A DNA stretch of 64,000 bases, taken from an uncultured Eggerthellaceae bacterium. GTDB taxonomy: Bacteria > Actinomycetota > Coriobacteriia > Coriobacteriales > Eggerthellaceae. Shown here in pieces: positions 59,708 through 64,000 of this stretch (position 1 is its first letter; the number at the start of each line of letters is the position of its first letter). The notes beneath the pieces are model-generated. The model made no database searches, was not told the origin of the DNA, and saw only the letters and a program-made list of their open reading frames with translations. The position numbers and the translations under genes are program-made. Location of the stretch: the NCBI GenBank assembly GCA_947566075.1, contig CANOIM010000006.1, positions 80,604 through 144,603 on the forward strand, written 5' to 3'.

Positions 59708-62176
59708 TTACAGGTCCTCCTCGCTGCAACGATAGATCTTGCACAGGGTGCACTTCAGGTCAGCGCCGAAGCCCGTACGGCCAGGCTTGTTGGCTAGAAG
59801 CTGATTGATGTTGGATTGACGGAAGCCATAGAGGTTCGGCTCCGCGCCATCCTGTTCGGGGAACCACCAGCCATGGCTGGCCGCTATCTCATGCTCTGCC
59901 ACCTCATAGGTGACCCGGGCCCGCTGGCGGCACCGACCGCGATGGTTCTCGATCCATACCCAGTCACCCTCGGAGATATTGTGCTCAGCCGCCGTCTTCG
60001 GATTGATCTGCACCCACGGGTCAGGGGTGAGCTGACGCAGATAAGGGATTTGCCGGTGCTCTGAGTGGAAGAACGAGGTGGTGCGCGCACCGGTGATCAT
60101 GATGAGCGGATATTCCTCATAGAGGTCCGGCGTGGACACCGGCCCGATGCCCGGCTCTTCAATATAGGGCAGCGGATCATAGCCATAGGCTTCGAACAGC
60201 GTGGAATAGAATTCGATGCGGCCGGTGGGCGTATTGAAGCCCGGCTGGCCATCCGGGCGCATGAGGCCCTTCTCGTACTTCTTATAGATGTACTTCTGAT
60301 ACACCGGGCCCTGTTCCATCAGCTCATGGAAGGTGAAGCCGGAGGGCTTGACGATCTCATCGTAGACCTCATCCTCAGTCTTCCAAGGCCAGGTGTGCTG
60401 CTTGCCCTCAGGACGGTTGATGGCCTTGTTGAATTCGTCATCATTGTCGAAGTACTGGGCCAGACGGCGGTTGATCTCACAGTCAGAGAGCGCTTCGCCC
60501 TCTGCAGCGCAACCACCCGTGATGGCAGACAAGAAGTAGTAGTGGGCGCGCACGGAGTGCTTCTCGGCCCAGGTCTGCACTGGCAGCACGATGTCAGCGT
60601 TGGACTGGATCATAGGCGTCATGAACACATCACAGGCAGCAATGAACTCTGGCTTCTTCATGGCCTTGTACCAGCGCTCGGTCTCGCAGCTCATGCAGGC
60701 GATGCCGTTGGAGGTCTGGATCCACACGCCCTTGACGTCCCCCGCTTCGCAGATCTCAAGGCTCATATCCGGCATGGCCTGGGTGAGGCCATAGCGATAC
60801 ATGGGGTATTCCTTCCAGCCCACGCGCTTCTTCTGGGTCTCCTCGTCAATGAGGTCATAGATGCCCCAGGCACCGGCGGAAGGTTGATCAACGCCCATGG
60901 GAGCGGCGGTATAGCACATGCCACCGGGGATATCCAAGTTGCCGGTGATGGTCCAAAGCGCCGCGATGGCCTGGGCACAGGGCGTGCCTTGGGATTGCAT
61001 GTCAACGGCCAGACCCCACACGATGTTCGCCGGGTGCGAATTGGCGAACAGGCGCGCTGCTTCGATGATCTTCTCCTTGGGGACCCAGGTCATCTCCTCC
61101 ACCTTCTCCAAGGAGGTCTCCCGGGCGCGAGCGGCCAGCTCTTCGAAGCCATAGGTCCACTTCTCCACGAACTCATGGTCATAGAGGTCTTCATCGATGA
61201 TGACCTTGATCATGCCCAGAGCCAGTGCCGTATCCGTACCAGGACGCAGCATGAGGTGGATGTCAGCGTGGGCCGCCAGCCACGTGACGCGCGGCTCCAC
61301 GGAGATCAGCTTGCAACCCAGCTTCATGGCGTCAGTCACCCAATGGCCCATGAAGAAGTCAGGGTTGGATATGGTGGGATTGCAACCCCAAACGATGGTG
61401 CATTCCGGGCACACCCATTCGGGATCATCATAGCGAAGGGCGCTGAACTGGCTGAAGTCAGCGATGAGCATGCCGCCATAGGTCATGATCATGAGCGAGA
61501 GGCGCGGCAGATAGCAGGCGGTGCCAGAGAGGAAGCCGTATTCGTTCGGGCTGCCCATGGTGTTCGCCATGCGCCCCACCTGCCACTGATTGTCACGGGC
61601 GGTACCACGCAGGCAGTGGATGGAATCTCCGCCATAGGTCATGGCGATGCGACGGAACTCCTTGTAGCAGGTCTCCAGGGCTTCATCCCAAGAGATGCGC
61701 TCCCACTTGTTCTCACCGCGCTCGCCTATGCGCTTCATGGGATACAGGATGCGGTCAGGGTGGAATTGCACCTGCTTGAATGCCAGGCAACGCGGGCAAA
61801 GAGCACCACGGTTATAGGGATCATCCGGATCCCCTTCGCACTTTATGAAGCGGCCCGTCTCGGGGTCAGAATACACCAGCACACCGCAGCCCTCATGGCA
61901 GCCCGGTGCCGACCACACAGACGTGCGGGTGACCAGCATCCCGTCTTCCATGTACTGCCAAGGCTTCGGGTGCTTCCAATCCTGCATCTCAGGACGTTCG
62001 CCCGCACCGAAGTTGAACTGATTCTCTTCCTTGGTGGTGCCGATGTCATCGCGCTCTTTTTCCAGCACGACCTCTTCCCGGCGGTCTGCGCCGTCAGGAC
62101 CGGCGGCGTTGCTGAACCCCCATTCGGAATCTTCCCGGGTGGCAGCACTGGCGCTGTCCATCTTGAACTCTTCCAT
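59708..62176 (-). CDS. Molybdopterin oxidoreductase, large catalytic subunit (DMSO reductase family)
   Basis: An 822-residue Mo/W-bis-MGD enzyme. The [4Fe-4S] motif has Cys93, Cys97 and Cys127/130 (CHEGCGVLV ... LCPRC). The pterin domains follow (IVWGCNPTISNPDFF, DIVLPVQTWAEKHSVRAHYY), and the C-terminal dinucleotide domain is WIENHRGRCRQRARVT. A candidate metal ligand is Cys221 in SGTACYLPR. There is no Tat signal, and no membrane anchor or TorD chaperone gene is adjacent, so the complex is cytosolic. The substrate is unknown. Hydroxylated aromatics, as for Eggerthellaceae dehydroxylases, are one possibility. GAGGAGAG precedes ATG 62176. Confidence 0.9.
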   Translation of the reverse strand: MEEFKMDSASAATREDSEWGFSNAAGPDGADRREEVVLEKERDDIGTTKEENQFNFGAGERPEMQDWKHPKPWQYMEDGMLVTRTSVWSAPGCHEGCGVLVYSDPETGRFIKCEGDPDDPYNRGALCPRCLAFKQVQFHPDRILYPMKRIGERGENKWERISWDEALETCYKEFRRIAMTYGGDSIHCLRGTARDNQWQVGRMANTMGSPNEYGFLSGTACYLPRLSLMIMTYGGMLIADFSQFSALRYDDPEWVCPECTIVWGCNPTISNPDFFMGHWVTDAMKLGCKLISVEPRVTWLAAHADIHLMLRPGTDTALALGMIKVIIDEDLYDHEFVEKWTYGFEELAARARETSLEKVEEMTWVPKEKIIEAARLFANSHPANIVWGLAVDMQSQGTPCAQAIAALWTITGNLDIPGGMCYTAAPMGVDQPSAGAWGIYDLIDEETQKKRVGWKEYPMYRYGLTQAMPDMSLEICEAGDVKGVWIQTSNGIACMSCETERWYKAMKKPEFIAACDVFMTPMIQSNADIVLPVQTWAEKHSVRAHYYFLSAITGGCAAEGEALSDCEINRRLAQYFDNDDEFNKAINRPEGKQHTWPWKTEDEVYDEIVKPSGFTFHELMEQGPVYQKYIYKKYEKGLMRPDGQPGFNTPTGRIEFYSTLFEAYGYDPLPYIEEPGIGPVSTPDLYEEYPLIMITGARTTSFFHSEHRQIPYLRQLTPDPWVQINPKTAAEHNISEGDWVWIENHRGRCRQRARVTYEVAEHEIAASHGWWFPEQDGAEPNLYGFRQSNINQLLANKPGRTGFGADLKCTLCKIYRCSEEDL

Positions 62177-62314
62177 GTACTCTCCTCTCGTGCGCCAACT
62201 TGCGTCAACGGAGCAGAGGAAACCACGGAACGAAAGGGCATCCCTAGCCACACAGGTATGCAATCACCGGATTCATCATTCTGGTATGAGACGCTGACCG
62301 GGGCTCACACGGTA

Positions 62315-63772
62315 TCAGAGGTCTATGGGGAATTCCTCCACGAAGGACATCAGCTTCTGCTGGGAATGGATATCCAGCTTCCGATAGATGTTGTAGATAT
62401 GGCTCTTCACGGTATGAGGGGATATGGTGAGGACCCCTTGTATCCAGGTGGCGTTGCGTCCGCGCACCAAGAAGCCCAAGATCTCCTCCTCCCGCGGCGA
62501 GAGCTGATAGAGCTTCGCCACGGCCGTGCAACGGGCATCCAAAAGCTTGCTCTCGGACATCTCCACCGAAACCACCTTCGCCGCCACTCCCTCCTGGAAC
62601 TCAGTGCCGTCGGAGGGATGGTGCTCCCCTTTGGGAAAGAATGCCATGACCACGATCACCAACACCACCACCATCACCAGGCGCACGGTGGTGAACGGAT
62701 CAGAATGAGCGTCGAACCAGAAAGAGGTCAATGCTGCAATGGCCCACCCAACGGCGAAACCCCAGCTGGAGATGCTCAAGCGCAACGGCGCTTGCCGGAA
62801 GAAGGGCGCATCCCGCTTCGCGATGGATTTCTTCACCACGAATGAGTAGTTCATGGCCTTGAAGGCGCCCCAGGCCGCTGTGGTGAGGCAGGCGCAAAGC
62901 AGTTGCATAGGCGGTGGCGCGAAGGGAAGCGCTATGCAGCTGATGACGGTGATGACCAAGAGGACCCGCTGCACCACGGTGATGTTGATCCTCACCGCGA
63001 CCAAAGTGGGGATGATGATGGCCACAGCCCCCACTCCCACGGCGATGATCCCCCACAGCACGTATTCCTTGCCTTCGTTGAAGAGGAACACGAAGGTCAA
63101 GGCGAATACGATGCCGAACACGAAGAACGATGGCTCTATCTCCTTGGTGAACCGCCAGGGTTCTGCCACCGCCTCCAGATCAGCACATTCATCATTGGCA
63201 TCAGCGTTCTGGGTCAGGTACACGAGCAGGCTCAATGAGCAAAGCCCGTACACCAAGATGAACACAGGTTCATAATGCTCAGGTGCCAAGGCGCTCACTG
63301 CGAAGAGGATGACCCCGCTTGCCAAGGCAAGCCCCGTGAAGCGGCTATAGGAGGCGCACCGTAAACGGCTCAGGATATCCAGCCAACAGAGGATGAAGAA
63401 CGCGGCCGCGAATCCTGTGAAGAGGTTCACCACGCACACAGCCCATAGCGGCACGAACACGCCATTGAACATGAGCAGCGCCACGAAGGGAAGCAGCACG
63501 AAGCACGTAGTGCCGCACGCTAAAGACCCGAGGGAGAACAGGTTGAACCTGCCATCGCGCCCGAGAAGATAGAGGACCCCATAGCTCACCGGGATGCCCA
63601 CGAAGACGGCAAGCTGGCTCAGATCACGCACGGGTACAGGGACACCCGGGGGATATTCGCAGAATATCCAAAAGCAAGCTACGAACACCCATCCGAACAA
63701 GAATGCGAATCCTGCAATGCCCAACAGCTCCATCGCAGAGATGGAGCGAGAGCGACGCTCAGACACCGCCAT
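62315..63772 (-). CDS. Membrane-bound LuxR-type regulator (12 TM + HTH)
   Basis: A 485-residue protein with about 12 TM helices in an MFS-like arrangement and a C-terminal LuxR winged helix (YQLSPREEEILGFLVRGRNA, ISPHTVKSHIYNIYRKLDI). This architecture is expanded in Eggerthellaceae, where such proteins sit beside molybdoenzymes and are thought to induce them with their substrate. It lies 138 bp upstream of the molybdoenzyme gene on the same strand. ATG 63772 follows GAGGGGG. The 62177-62314 gap should hold the enzyme promoter. Confidence 0.9.
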   Translation of the reverse strand: MAVSERRSRSISAMELLGIAGFAFLFGWVFVACFWIFCEYPPGVPVPVRDLSQLAVFVGIPVSYGVLYLLGRDGRFNLFSLGSLACGTTCFVLLPFVALLMFNGVFVPLWAVCVVNLFTGFAAAFFILCWLDILSRLRCASYSRFTGLALASGVILFAVSALAPEHYEPVFILVYGLCSLSLLVYLTQNADANDECADLEAVAEPWRFTKEIEPSFFVFGIVFALTFVFLFNEGKEYVLWGIIAVGVGAVAIIIPTLVAVRINITVVQRVLLVITVISCIALPFAPPPMQLLCACLTTAAWGAFKAMNYSFVVKKSIAKRDAPFFRQAPLRLSISSWGFAVGWAIAALTSFWFDAHSDPFTTVRLVMVVVLVIVVMAFFPKGEHHPSDGTEFQEGVAAKVVSVEMSESKLLDARCTAVAKLYQLSPREEEILGFLVRGRNATWIQGVLTISPHTVKSHIYNIYRKLDIHSQQKLMSFVEEFPIDL

Positions 63773-63840
63773 GGCCTTCCCCCTCAAGACCGCCCGCTGG
63801 ACTGATGGCAGCAGCCCGTCAGGCCTGAAAGCTGACCATT

Positions 63841-63864
63841 GCAGGGGGCTTACGCGCCCCCTGC
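63841..63864. other. GC-rich hairpin in the LuxR gene leader
   Basis: GCAGGGGGC (63841-63849) and GCCCCCTGC (63856-63864) form a perfect 9-bp stem with a 6-nt loop. If transcription starts near 63875 on the minus strand, it lies at the very 5' end of the transcript. Confidence 0.6.
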
Positions 63865-63881
63865 GTACCAGCTTGGCCTAG

Positions 63882-63887
63882 ATTATA
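63882..63887 (-). promoter_or_regulatory. Probable -10 (TATAAT, minus strand) of the LuxR gene
   Basis: A consensus TATAAT on the minus strand lies 110 bp before the ATG. The hexamer TGGCAG 17 bp upstream is a weak -35. Between 63888 and 64000 I see no gene. A 12-bp palindrome, GCAACGCGTTGC, lies at 63988-63999. Confidence 0.5.
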
Positions 63888-64000
63888 GCGCGCCCACCTG
63901 GGTGCTGCCATCAACAGCTACTTATTCCGCACGGGGCTCTGCTTGCGCTTGATAGACAAGGTAACTGCAACGCTGACGGTGTAAATGCAACGCGTTGCGG

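Noticed and set aside
60065..62845. A 926-codon open frame on the plus strand opposite the molybdoenzyme gene
   Set aside because: It mirrors the high-GC codon structure of the real gene, has no ribosome-binding site, and its translation (His/Gly/Arg-rich) shows no domain.

Overview
The window looks like a chromosomal segment of a high-GC anaerobic actinobacterium of the Coriobacteriia, most likely Eggerthellaceae (Eggerthella/Slackia-like). This is inferred from the complete arginine deiminase operon, a molybdopterin oxidoreductase paired with a 12-TM LuxR-type regulator, a hisZ-hisG fusion, an NRAMP-related magnesium transporter, and many TTG/GTG starts. No rRNA or marker gene fixes the species. 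About 55 protein genes, 4 tRNA genes and several repeat or RNA-like elements are visible. There is no CRISPR array and no intact transposase or integrase.

Layout. 1-4.7 kb: the two halves of a ThrE-type Thr/Ser exporter (the first cut by the window edge), an SRAP protein, an acyl-CoA synthetase with its XRE-cupin regulator, and upp. 4.7-7.5 kb: a cysteine-synthase-fold enzyme, a fluoride channel (crcB) remnant and an AT-richer AAA/DUF4143 ATPase, together an accessory insertion. 7.5-14.4 kb: the arcDABC operon ending in a PyrR-like phosphoribosyltransferase, with a divergent ArsR-type regulator and palindromic operators between them. 14.4-20 kb: class III Fic protein, initiator tRNA, UspA, amidohydrolase, a shikimate-kinase-like protein, a DMT permease and a DUF2207 protein. 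20-21.3 kb: tRNA-Ser(GCT) whose 3' end and terminator are duplicated as an 83-bp direct repeat beside a toxin-antitoxin pair. 21.4-28 kb: O-acetyltransferase, ispE, tadA, tRNA-Ser(TGA), a small Cys protein, citrate synthase, tRNA-Arg. 28-31 kb: a structured leader, a MgtE-sensor-like protein and an NRAMP-related (probable Mg2+) transporter. 31-42.5 kb: Rrf2-type regulator, NhaC antiporter, and one long leftward operon tilS-maf-hpt-ftsH-folPK-birA-bioY, with a WYL regulator facing away. 42.5-46.8 kb: a REPIN-like palindromic element, a large MacB-type ABC protein, ferritin and a small acidic protein. 46.8-54.1 kb: the leftward operon hisZG-D-C-B-H-A-F-I. 54.1-59.2 kb: gatCAB and a DEAD-box helicase. 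59.3-64 kb: a two-subunit cytoplasmic molybdoenzyme with its membrane LuxR regulator.

How it fits together. The cell appears to gain ATP from arginine (ArcD imports arginine, ArcA/B/C convert it to ornithine, CO2, ammonia and ATP), to make histidine itself, to charge Gln/Asn tRNAs indirectly through GatCAB, and to use a dedicated substrate-inducible molybdoenzyme. The observations most worth following are the MgtE-sensor/NRAMP pair with its possibly switching leader RNA, the orphan molybdoenzyme/LuxR pair, the PyrR paralogue inside the arc operon, the possible H2S-producing cysteine-synthase variant, the REPIN-like element, and the three-way-junction palindrome downstream of gatB.
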